Source of the DNA: Allomyces arbusculus
Taxonomy: Eukaryota; Blastocladiomycota; Blastocladiomycetes; Blastocladiales; Blastocladiaceae
Length of the DNA stretch: 64,000 bases
Assembly: GCA_027604705.1 (NCBI GenBank)
Contig: JADHYV010000015.1
Span: 124,001-188,000, forward strand
Direction of reading: 5' to 3'
Of this stretch, positions 54,716-64,000 are shown in pieces; position 1 is the stretch's first letter, and every line of letters starts with the position of its first letter. The translations under genes and the position numbers were made by a program. A model generated the notes under the pieces. It made no database searches. It was not told the origin of the DNA and saw only the letters and a program-made list of their open reading frames with translations.

Positions 54716-56678
54716 TCACGTATCGAGCGCCGCGTCCCACGCAGCACGCACGCGCGCCACCTTTTCCGCAGGCGACAGCCGCGCTGCCGGGACGCTCGGG
54801 TCCGGGACGGTGTCGCACGTCCCAAACGCGTGCTGCAGCCGCGTCGTCACGTCCTTGACCCTCACGCGGTCACCCGCGTCGAGCATGCGCGCGGCGATGG
54901 CGAACCGCGGGCACTGCGTCAGGTAGTACATGACGTTGAAGGCGAGTTTTGGCGCCGTCGCGTCGTCCTCGGGCCTGTCAAGAGGGCGGAAGCGTGAGTT
55001 GCGCGAAAACGGTTCGAAAAATCGACAAATGAGAAACCACGCACAGCGCGTCAAGCAAGCACACGAACACGCTAATCTGCGTCGCGTCGATTGACGCGCG
55101 GAACAAGGTCGGGAGCTTGCTTGGCGTGATTTGACGCAGGTATGCGACGGCGCGCGCGTCAACGTGCGCGCGCGAGACGTCGAGCAGGCCGCGCTCCCGC
55201 AGGACCTTGATGTCGCGGTCGAATTCGAAGGCGGCGGTCGGCGCGGAAAGGTGCAGCGGTTCGTCGGTGGCAGGCATTGGGATCAGTTTGGCGAGTGGGG
55301 TTGTCGGGCGTGGCGGAGTCGATGGGCGGGGCGAGGAGGGAGCAGCAAGAGATGGTTCTGCTGAAGCCACGATCGCGGCGGGCGTGGCGGGCGAGTCGGA
55401 CGCGCGTGGCGGCGCGTTGGCGGATGCTGCCATGATCTTGGTTGTATCGGGCTCGGACTTGACGTTGGCGGCAGGCGCCAGTCCCGAGGCTGTCTCCTTA
55501 ACGACATTGTTGCGTACAGCGGCGGCTGGCCTTGCAGGAGCAGACACAGCTTCTTCAATGACGAGCTTGCGACCCTTCAGCTCGGGCGCAGCGACCGCAT
55601 TTGATGTCGTCTCTTCAATAACCAGCTTCCGGCCTGCACTCGGCGCCGGGATCGGGACCGGTGCGTCGGCCTCGGTCATGCGTTTCGTCGCGACCTCCTT
55701 GAAGAGCGGGTCGGCGACAGGTTCGGACGTCACAATGCTCTTTTCTACAGGCGCCGCTGCGGGTGCCGACGACGGCGCGATCTCGGCGACCATGTCAGCG
55801 GGCGCCGGCTTGCCCGACTCGATTTCGCGAATGACGAGTCGGCGGCGCTTGGGCGGACCCTTTGGCACCACCGGTGCCGCTACGGCTGGTGCGGGTTCCG
55901 GCACAACCGCCGGTTTCGGCGGTCGCAGCACGGCCAATTCGTCCTTGACGCTCTTGTTCATCGGCTCCAAGACGAGCGCGCGCTCCAAGTCGGCAATCGC
56001 GCCCGCCGTATTCCCCGTCGCACGGCGCGCTGTGGCACGGCGGAACAGAGCCTTGACCGATTTCGGGTCCCGCTGCAACGCGGCGTCGCAATCCTGCTCG
56101 GCAGCCTCGTTCTGGTCGAGTTTCAGGTAGGCGGCGGCGCGGTTCAAGTAGAAGACGGCGTCGGTCGGGTCGAGCGCGATGGCGCGCGCGTAGTGCTGGA
56201 TGGCCTTGGCGTACTTGGCCTTTTTGAAGTAGACGTTGCCAGTGTCCTTTTCAATCTTGGCGAGGTCCGGGTTGCGCTCGGGCGCGGGAGTAGCGGGGGA
56301 CGGCTTCGCGGCAATGGCCTCGGCGTGGTACTGCTCGTGGTCGGTATTGTCCATTTGCTGCAGGAGGGCGTCGACGTCGAGACTGTCCCACGCGCGGTAG
56401 TCGGCCGACTTGATGCGCGGCACGGCGGGTTGGGCAGGTGCGGGTGCCGAAGCCGTCGTCGTCGACCCGCGCACGGGCGGCAGTGGGGCGGCATTGGCGG
56501 CCTTCTTGGCGCGTACTTGGTCGCCGGTTTGCTTGATGCCAGCCTCCCACGCGGCGAGGTCGGCCAGGGCCGCGCGCGACTCGTCGGCGTTTTGGCGGAT
56601 CTGGCGCTGCAGGTCGGCAAGCGAGTCGGCAGCGGCACGAGCCCCGGCGCCGGCAGAGCTGCCGTTACTGCTCATCAT
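54716..56678 (-). CDS. RPAP3: RPAP3-like TPR co-chaperone (R2TP complex)
   Basis: RPAP3 (Tah1 in yeast) brings HSP90 to the R2TP complex that assembles RNA polymerase II, snoRNPs and PIKKs. Exons 56678-55045 and 54974-54716 give 630 residues. Residues 1-110 are helical lead. A TPR domain spans about 155-275: KDTGNVYFKKAKYAKAIQHY, AVFYLNRAAAYLKLDQNEAA, KALFRRATARRATGNTAGAI, with the N, N, K, R carboxylate-clamp positions that grip the HSP90 MEEVD tail. A charged Pro/Ala linker carries repeated RKLVIEE-type units. The C-terminal RPAP3_C domain (about 500-625) reads AFEFDRDIKVLRERG, AYLRQITPSKLPTLFRASID, FNVMYYLTQCPRFAIAARM. Animal RPAP3 has two TPR domains; only one is seen here. Confidence 0.85.
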
Positions 56679-57037
56679 GGTGCGGGGAGTTGGTTCTTGG
56701 TTGGTGTGCTGCGTCGTTGTGAAAGTCGTTGGTCGACGACGACGACGAAAACGTCGTCGGATCGGCGGGTTCTGCTGATCGTCGTCGATTTCGCACGGGG
56801 GTTGTCTCGCGCTCCGCGTCTCGATCCCCGGCGCGAGCGCGCCACTTAGACAAGACCGCAACGACCCCTGCGAGAACGTTGCGCCCCAACCCGACTCCAC
56901 GAGCACGGGCCCTCAACGGCGCGCCCAACTTGCTGCACTCTTTCTCGCAGCGCACGACGCGAGCGGCGCGCCTTTGATCGACGCCACCATCGAGTCAGCC
57001 GCGCGATCTTCGACCCTCCAACGGCAGCCCTCACGCC
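56679..57037. promoter_or_regulatory. Divergent upstream region RPAP3/CYFIP
   Basis: 359 bases between opposed start codons, with no TATA box seen. A short CGACGACGACGA run lies near 56735. A shared promoter is inferred. Confidence 0.4.
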
Positions 57038-60000
57038 ATGGCAGCAAGTCCACCATCCTCGCCCACCGTGGGCAGCGGCGGCGCCAACTCGGCCCAGCTG
57101 CTCGACGCCGGCATCCGCGCGTCGACCGCGCTCGCGCACCGCCACCTGCACGCGACGGCCTGGTCGTCCGTCAGTTCGGGACCTTCGCTCAAGGTGCCGC
57201 GGCTCGAGACGCGGCTCGCCGAGCTCGCGCTCTACCCGATCCCGGAACTTGCCTACTTTCGCAAGGAAGTGGCCTGGATCGCGCAGCTGGTGCGGTGACC
57301 TGTTGCACAGCTGCTGGCGACGTGCACAGTAAGTTGACCAGAGCGCAACTTCTCAGAATGATATTCTCGACCGGTCGACGGCGTTCATTTCGCTCGTCTA
57401 CGCCTACCGCGGATGCGTCAAGGCCGTGCCCGGGGTACGTGCTTGCTTCCCCACCCAATCGCTCAACCAACAGACTGCTCATCCGATCCGATCCCGCTCG
57501 TCGTAGTTCAACCCCAACAGCCCGGCCTCGCCGACGGGCAGCAACATGGACGAGATCAAGGCTGCCTTCTACCGTCTCGTCGAAGAAGTCGTGTTGCCCG
57601 AAATCCAGAAAATGAAGGACCTGATGGCGTTTTACGAGACGACCGCCAATACGCTCGGCACGCTGCTCAAGGAAGTGGCCGCGTCGCTGTCGACCCAACC
57701 TCCGACGGAGGACCTGATGCTTGCCCTCGCCAAGACCCTCAACATGCTCATGGTCATGGACTCGCTGAAAAACATGAAAACCTCGCTCAACAATGACTTC
57801 ACGCTGATTTTCCGCCGGTCGCGCACGATTTCCAAGAACCAGGCCGGCGACGACAAGGAGAACCAAATGCTCTACCTGTTCCTGGCGAACCGCGACGTGT
57901 TTTTGACCAAGCTCAAGGCGCTCGTCCCGACCGTGCCGGGCATTGATGACCTATTGTGGGAACTCGCCGCGTCCATGTGCGACCGACTCGAACGCGGCCA
58001 CTATGCGACCCCGAAAGAGAAATTCACGATCATCAAGGCCGCAGCGTTTTCCATGGTGCTCGCTGACCCGTTCCTCGTCCCGAAACTCATGACGCAGAAG
58101 AAGTGGAAAGTCGACCGGTATTTGAAGGTGTTTCGCAGCAACTTGGTCGTGCCGCTCTACGGCGACTTGACGCTCGAAGTCGCGGCTATTCTGTCGCGCA
58201 CGGTCAACCAGAAGTGGGATTTGGCGCCAGCGCCGTTTGATTTGGACATGGCCGACTTGCGCCGCGGGTATGCGGATTATTTCGCAAGGCTCGCGCAGAT
58301 GCTCGACCAGTGCCGCAAAACGCAGGCGGCTGACGTGCTCGACTCGCATTGCCGCGAAGTGTTTGATTTGTTGGCCGAGGGGATCAAGCTCGTCACGACG
58401 TTGTCAGCCACGGTTCTGGAGCTGGTACGTCGCGCGGGTCGTCTCTCCTCTCCACCATCGCGCACTAACCATTTCCCCCTTGTGCTACCCTGCTAAAACG
58501 AACAGAACGCCAACAAGTACGCCAATCCGACCAACCACACCGCCAACCCAGACTGCCCCGAGACGGCGCTCAACTACGAGCAGGCGATCCGGTACAACTA
58601 CCAGCACGACGAGCGGTTCGCGCTCGTCGAGGTCCTGACCATGATCAAGACGGCCGAGGACCGGCTGCTCAAGGCCGACGTGGAACTGTCGGCATTCGTG
58701 ACGAAGCACGCCGTCTGTTTCCTCAACTCGTTCCAGCAAATGGCATTGACCAACATCGTGCAGCACGCGGCGCGCAAGAAGAAGCAGTCGCACACGATGC
58801 TGCGCGCCGTGTCGGACTTGCTTGGCCAGCACATGTCCTCGGCGCAAATCTACATGGCGCGCGGCTTGCTCGAGTGGATTTTCAAGATCAACGCCGTCAA
58901 GCCTGGGTTCATGAAGGAGCGCGAGCTCAAGGACGCGCACTTGGCCGACCTGCAGCACCTCTACCAGCAGCTCTACTGGATCCCGGTCGTGCAGGCATTA
59001 CCGGACGTGGTCGGCGCGGCGACCGACTTGTCGGAACTCTGGTACAAAGAGTTCTACCTGGAACTCTCGAAGCAGATCCAGTTCCCGATCGAAACATCGT
59101 TGCCGTGGATCTTGATTCACCAGATTCTCGATTCGTCGGCGGTCGACTTGACGCACGCGCTGTTTGTCCCGTTCTTGATTTACGACGATGCCGCGAACCG
59201 CGCGCTGAATGAGCTCAAGATGCAGTACCTGTACGACGAGATTGAGGCCGAGGCCAATTTGGCGTTTGACCTGTTCTTGCACAAGTACTCGCACATGGTC
59301 TTTGCGCACTTCAAGTGCAAGGCCGCGTCGCTCTACCTCGGCGAGGCGCTCAAGGCCAAGATGGGGAAAGCTGCCGGGATCGACGTGCCGCTGCACCAGC
59401 ATGAGCATATTATGCGGCACTACAAGACAGTCAAGGTACGTCCTGGTCCTCAATTTCCTATGCGAGCGCATTCGTCTGGCTCACTTTGGCTCGATCCACC
59501 CGCCGTCCCTCTGCAGATCCTCGGCCGCACGATCCCGTTCCAGCAAATTCTCGGGCAAAAAATAAACCTGCTTTTCCGCAACTCGCTCGAGGCCATCATT
59601 TCGCGGTTCGAGTCGTCGAGTCTCACCGCCGTCATGGAACTCGAGACGCTACTCGCAATCGTGCGGGCCACGCACGAGCAGCTCGGGCAGCACCTGAGTC
59701 TCGATGCGTTCGACGACATGCTCGCGGAAGTCGACGAAGTGCACGTCGGCCACGGCCGGATCGTGGGCCACTTGGCGGCGGAATTGACGACCGATTTCGC
59801 GCGCCATTTCGCGTATAACGGGATCACGGACCGGTTTATTCGCAGTCCGATCCAGGTCGCGGAGCGGATTCAGCGACCGCCGGTGCGCCAGCATAAGCAC
59901 GAGTATTTGTACGGGAACAAGGTGCAACAGAGTTGGTCGTGCGGCTCGTGCGCGAATGAACGGAGGAACTGACGACGCGGGTTGGTTGCTGGATTAGCCG

Positions 60001-61268
60001 CTCAACCAAGCATTTTCGGCCCAAACGGCGCCGTTCCTGCTCTACGTCGGCAAGGCGCACTTTGACGCGATTGTTCGGCTGCTCGGCACGCGCGTCTCGC
60101 TGCTCTACTCGGATATCATGGCCACGTTTGAGGAGCTGGTACGTTCTTCTTTGGTTTACACCCCGGCGTGATGTTGCACACACTCACCCATATAACGACA
60201 CTTGTAGATGAAGGACAAGATGACGCCGTTCCTGTGGGCCTTGACGCGCGAGTTCCCAAGCACGCTCAAGCTGCCCGGGCTCGATTACGGGGTCATGGGC
60301 ACGTTCGAGTACTTTCAGTTTATTCTCAAGCCGCTGCTGTCGTTCAAGGACCTACCCACTGTCTACCAAGTGTTCCGCGAGCTCGGCAACTTATTCTTGT
60401 CGATCAAGTTCCTCGAGCAGTCGATGGCACGGGCTCTAGCCCCCAACTGCGGACCTCGGACCCACGCACTAACAACGGCCCTCTCGCCCCATGTATGTAG
60501 AAGGGCGGCGACGTGCTGCGGCAATACCAACTCCCGAAACCCGCCGCGGCCACGTCACTGCTGCAACAATTCGGCGACCTCTTCGATCTCCCCGCCCCAC
60601 CCGACCCACTCGCGCACGACCTCGGCCAGATCGTTGCGCACGCGACCGCGCTCGACCTCGTCGCCATGTTCGTGCGCACGATGCGCCCACTCGTGCACTC
60701 ACTCGCGCCGCTGTGGCGCGAAGGCATCGAGCCGGCATCAGCCACGCCGACTACTCCGACCTCGGCCCCATCTGTGATCCCAGGCGCGCTCGCCTACGAC
60801 ACGGCGCGCGACTACTACCGGATTTTCTCGTTCCTGCACTTTTCCTACTGCCTCGGGTCGAACTACACGCGCGGCTACTCGTGCCGCGCCGTGTTTGGTG
60901 ACTCGTTGCACTGGGCAGGCGCGCTGTTGCTGTGCTTGACCGACCAGGTGGAGGTATTCACCGCGCTCGATTTCACGGCGCACGTGTGTCATGCGGCGTC
61001 GTTGGCAGACGGGACAGCGAGTATTGGGGCCGCGAATGCGGGATCGGGGGCGGCCAAGCCGGCAACAGCGTCGCTCGCGGAATTCACGGCGCAGGGCGAG
61101 TACTTTGGCCAAGTGTGTGCGGCGGTCGCGGCGTACTACAAGGCGGTCGTCGGGAACGACAAGTATTGGGAGCGCGTGGCTGCGGTGGCGCCGTTGCGGC
61201 CGCCTGCAGAGACGAAAGCGGGGGCGGCGAGGCGGAATACGCACTCGCATGATGTGGGGGCGGCGTGA
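57038..61268 (+). CDS. CYFIP: CYFIP/Sra-1/PIR121 subunit of the WAVE complex
   Basis: CYFIP is the Rac1-binding subunit of the WAVE regulatory complex, which activates Arp2/3 for actin-based protrusion. About eight exons join to roughly 1,240 residues, matching animal CYFIP1 (1,253). Matched blocks in order are MVMDSLKNMKTSLNNDF, MLYLFLANRDV, VVPLYGDLTLEVA, ALNYEQAIRYNYQHDERFAL, MARGLLEWIF, LWYKEFYLELSKQIQFPIET, SLPWILIHQIL, LYDEIEAEANLAFDLF, LGRTIPFQQILGQKI, AIISRFESSSLTAVMELE, AYNGITDRFIRSPI, EYLYGNKPLNQAFSA, GTFEYFQFILKPLL and FGDSLHWAGALLLCL. Introns are approximately 57290-57357, 57436-57507, 58431-58505, 59436-59517, 59930-60000, 60138-60207 and 60435-60507; the last seems to open with GC instead of GT. 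The C-terminal residues after AAVAAYYKAV are low in complexity. Confidence 0.93.
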
Positions 61269-61756
61269 ACGTGGGTGGAGGGGAGATGAGGGACTGGATG
61301 AGGAGATGAACGACTGGGAGGAAGGGAGAATGGCAATGAACGGACGGTCTGGTGTGGATTGCTTGTATCGGGTTGACCAGACGCAGCCGGCGCAGGCCGA
61401 GGCGGTGGACTCGCTCGCCGGGCAGGTGGCGCATCGGACGGACGTGAGAGGATCCGCGCGTCGAGCCGTCGAGCCGTGCTCGCCGACGGCGGCCGACGCG
61501 AGCCAACACGCTGGTGTGGGACGAGCGCAATTTGGTGCGAGACCTGACGTGACTTGCGCATGACGGCACCCAGGCAGGCAGCCCATGCTTGAGGCGAGCA
61601 TGACTGGGCAGAACGCGACGCGACACGGTGCGGCCCAACCACGTTCTCCTCCACTTCCTCGAGCGCATCATCCCCGATTTCGAAGACCACGCGCGCCCCC
61701 CACGATCTACGACCAACTCGCCTGCAGCGCTTGCACCTGCCGCAACCATCGCCGCC
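61269..61756. other. Spacer CYFIP to TFG
   Basis: 3' flank of CYFIP and upstream region of TFG, in tandem orientation. A plus frame is open from 61628 into TFG, but the Met at 61757 has the better context and matches the protein's start. No other feature was seen. Confidence 0.5.
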
Positions 61757-62761
61757 ATGTCCGCCATGCCCATGCCCGACCCGGGCATGATGCCGCCCGT
61801 CACTTCCGCGCCGAGCCCCGCGCGCGCCCCCGCTGCGACCGTCATCAAGGCGACCTACTTGCACGAGACGCGCCGCCACGTGCTCGCCTACCCCGGCAGC
61901 CAATTCGCGTCGCGCACCACCTATTCCGACGTGCGCGCGGCCGTGCATGGCATGTTCCGCGCGTCGCTGCCCACCGGCACCAACCCGTCCGACCTGACGC
62001 TCAAGTACCTCGACGACGACGGCGACTGGGTCGTGCTCGAGTCCGACGCTGACGTGGCCCACGCGCTCGACTTGGCATCGACGCTGCGTCTGCGCGTGAC
62101 GGTCCGCGGGAACGAGACGGACCTGTCGCGTGGCGCCGCGGCGGCGCTGCACGATGCGCTCACGGGAGTGCGTGCGTCGCTCGACTCAGTGATTGCGGTG
62201 GTTGCACGCGCGCGCGATCGTGGTGTACCGTTGGCCGCGGATGAGTTGGCGGCGCTGCTCGATGCGGCGCAGCTGCACAGGCCCACGCCTGCACTGCCCG
62301 CACGGCCGACCGCGACCGAACCTGCCGCGACGACCAATCCCCCCGTGGCGGCCGCGCCGTCCCCGGCGCCCGCGCCGGCGGTGCCGCAGCAGTCGACCGG
62401 GCCCACCTACCCGCCCGGGCCGCAACCGAGCGGGTCAACTTACCCGCCGCAGCAGCAGCAGCCCTACCCGCCGATGCCCGGCCAGCAGCAGCAACCGCCA
62501 CAGCAGCCCTACCCGTACCAGTCGTACGGGAGCGTGAGTTCGGCCTACCCGCCGCCAGCGGGAGCGGGGCCCACGGGGTATCCGCCGCAGGCGCCCGTGC
62601 GGCCAACGTCGACGGGACCCGCGCCGTACCCAGGTGGCGCGCCCGGCGCGTACGGTTCGATGCCGCACGGCCAGCAGCAACAGGGGCAGCAGCAGGGGTA
62701 TCCGCCGTCGTACCCGCCGCAGCAACAGCAGCCGTATGGGGGTAGCGGGTACAAGTATTGA
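61757..62761 (+). CDS. TFG: TFG-like PB1-domain protein of ER exit sites
   Basis: TFG organises COPII vesicles between ER exit sites and the next compartment by self-assembly of its PB1 domain and coiled coil. The single exon encodes 334 residues. The PB1 domain is at about 30-120: AATVIKATYLHETRRHVLAY, with the Lys that pairs with acidic partners, then LTLKYLDDDGDWVVLESDAD, the acidic OPCA-type loop, and LRLRVTVRGNE. A helix follows at about 125-175 (LHDALTGVRASLDSVIAVV), in the place of TFG's coiled coil. The rest is a Pro/Gln/Tyr/Gly-rich prion-like tail (QQQQPYPPMPGQQQQPPQQ) ending GGSGYKY, as in TFG. The order PB1, helix, PQ-rich tail and the DEDGD-like loop support the call; another PB1 scaffold is the alternative. 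Confidence 0.82.
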   Translation: MSAMPMPDPGMMPPVTSAPSPARAPAATVIKATYLHETRRHVLAYPGSQFASRTTYSDVRAAVHGMFRASLPTGTNPSDLTLKYLDDDGDWVVLESDADVAHALDLASTLRLRVTVRGNETDLSRGAAAALHDALTGVRASLDSVIAVVARARDRGVPLAADELAALLDAAQLHRPTPALPARPTATEPAATTNPPVAAAPSPAPAPAVPQQSTGPTYPPGPQPSGSTYPPQQQQPYPPMPGQQQQPPQQPYPYQSYGSVSSAYPPPAGAGPTGYPPQAPVRPTSTGPAPYPGGAPGAYGSMPHGQQQQGQQQGYPPSYPPQQQQPYGGSGYKY

Positions 62762-64000
62762 TGAAGCGGTCCGGGAGAGTGACCAACTGGAGATGTGATG
62801 AGTTGGGAATAAGAGAGGGCGTTGTTAAGTCGTTGAAATAGGAATGACGTTGATGGGATTGGGACTCGGACTGCTTGTCGCTTGTTTGTGTTGTTTGTGA
62901 GCATCAGCATTCTCGTAATCAACTTCGTCGCCCGGTCTGTCGTCGATACGAGCCTGTCGCCCGAGAAATTTACATTGATGGCCGAGCTCGACATTGTTCA
63001 CCTTATCCGCCGCAATTTCTCTGGCTCTGGGTCACGTGACGTTGGCAACGGCTACTGAAACAGCAATTACACAATCCGCGCGCATACCCTTCTTCGTGCC
63101 TACGCGCATTGCCGCGGCCATCCGAGGAACCGCTCAGGCTACCGCCGAATCGTTAGCATCCTTGCTGGCCCCAATCGTCGTTCGTTCTCAAAGTAAAATG
63201 GATTTTGCCTTGTGTACGAGCTGGTCGTAATAAGCCCCAAACAAGTCGATGAGCTGGCACAGTGCCGCAATTAACGTCGTGCTCAACCACACGTGCAGTT
63301 CCTCATCCAAGAGAGAGTCTGACATGGATCAGACACCAAGATGGCTGCCACAGTGGAAATGGAAAGGTGACAGAACCGGGTAGTCGCGCTGCCTGGATTC
63401 ACCGGCCAGGCTTGCTTCTAACAAAAAAATGCCGGGGATGTGTAGGATCCAGTCAAGCCAATGCCTTTTTGACAGCATGTGCTGTAATTCTGACGGTTGA
63501 TGGTGGCCGGGTTGCAACCCTGTACTTTTGGACGAACAAGCGCTTTTCTATCTGCTCGATTGACCAGAGACCAGGCGCGCGCAAACCACATGAAGATTAT
63601 GGTGCTGTGCACCCAACTTGCCAATCCTATCTAACCGAACTCTATCAGCGGGCGCTTGGGGACGGTTGCAGCGCAGGCCACCATGCCATCGTGCTTCATG
63701 AGTGTCCATTGGTGGCAGTTGACACGCATACATGTGTTGGTTATGATCGTGGCATGGCAAGCATGGCACGAATAACCAATGAAGCGCATGCGGCAGCTCT
63801 CAGCAATCCACCCTTTTTGACATCACAATCATTCAGTGGCAGCCAAAAAATATCATGCATGTCAGACGCGGTAAACAAACCCCAGACGCTCTTTATCCAC
63901 GCGAATATTCATTGCTTGAAGAGATGCGTGGACGGTCCCGGACGGCTGCCGTGTCGGGTGGCAATGCACTTGTTCACGTTCGGCTCCTTCCACGCGCCGC
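62762..64000. other. Right-end stretch without a recognised gene
   Basis: No convincing gene in the last 1.2 kb. A 78-codon plus frame (62994-63230) begins with a weak hydrophobic lead (LSAAISLALGHVTLA) but has no recognisable domain. The G+C content is lower than in the genes to the left. Confidence 0.5.

Noticed and set aside
62994-63230. Small secreted protein of 78 residues
   Set aside because: Hydrophobic lead is weak, no cysteine pattern or conserved motif, and no splice context.
1-64000. Retroelements, DNA transposons, viral genes, CRISPR arrays
   Set aside because: No reverse transcriptase, integrase, transposase, capsid or polymerase motif, no long terminal repeats and no regular spacer array were seen in any frame.

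Overview
The window is nuclear DNA from a GC-rich, intron-containing eukaryote, most likely a zoosporic (flagellated) fungus; Blastocladiomycota is the best guess. Fungal features are three chitin deacetylases in tandem, short introns (mostly 60-110 nt, often opening GTACGT and ending YAG) and a compact layout. Flagellar features are a homologue of the ciliary transition-zone protein RPGRIP1L and a CatSper-type auxiliary subunit of the sperm calcium channel. A CYFIP/Sra-1 subunit of the WAVE actin regulator is also present; dikaryotic yeasts and moulds lack all three. The phylum call is inference. Ten N bases at 48274-48283 show that this is a draft assembly.

Layout. 0.2-8.2 kb: RPGRIP1L (+), then signal peptidase subunit SPC3 (-) diverging from Mediator MED10 (+). 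8.4-16.5 kb: three chitin deacetylases (-) with the same exon plan, separated by long gene-poor spacers that hold degenerate repeats and a possible glycyl-tRNA synthetase relic. 18-24 kb: a trans-editing AlaX/AARSD1 protein (-), a six-span membrane protein (+), and 2OG-Fe(II) oxygenase 1 (-). 23.8-29.8 kb: a secreted subtilase with a mucin-like insert, then a SET-domain lysine methyltransferase (both -). 30-35 kb: two small single-span membrane proteins, one with a PSI-like domain, oxygenase 2, and prefoldin subunit 3. 36-45 kb: a 1,420-residue polyQ-bearing protein of unknown function (+) and eIF5B (-). 45-51 kb: an SH3-tailed membrane protein (+), a decayed inverted copy of its last exon, the assembly gap, and oxygenase 3 (+), which carries a one-base frameshift. 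51-63 kb: the CatSper-like subunit (+), RPAP3 of R2TP (-), CYFIP (+) and TFG (+).

Several neighbours are divergent pairs sharing short upstream regions (SPC3/MED10, SET/TM protein, RPAP3/CYFIP, eIF5B/SH3 protein). The functions fall into housekeeping (secretion, transcription, translation, folding), cell-wall and secreted enzymes, and motility (transition zone, CatSper, WAVE). I saw no retroelement, DNA transposon, viral gene, tRNA or rRNA that I could support. Exon joins were worked out by hand from GT-AG sites and reading frame; a boundary may be off by a base or two where marked approximate.
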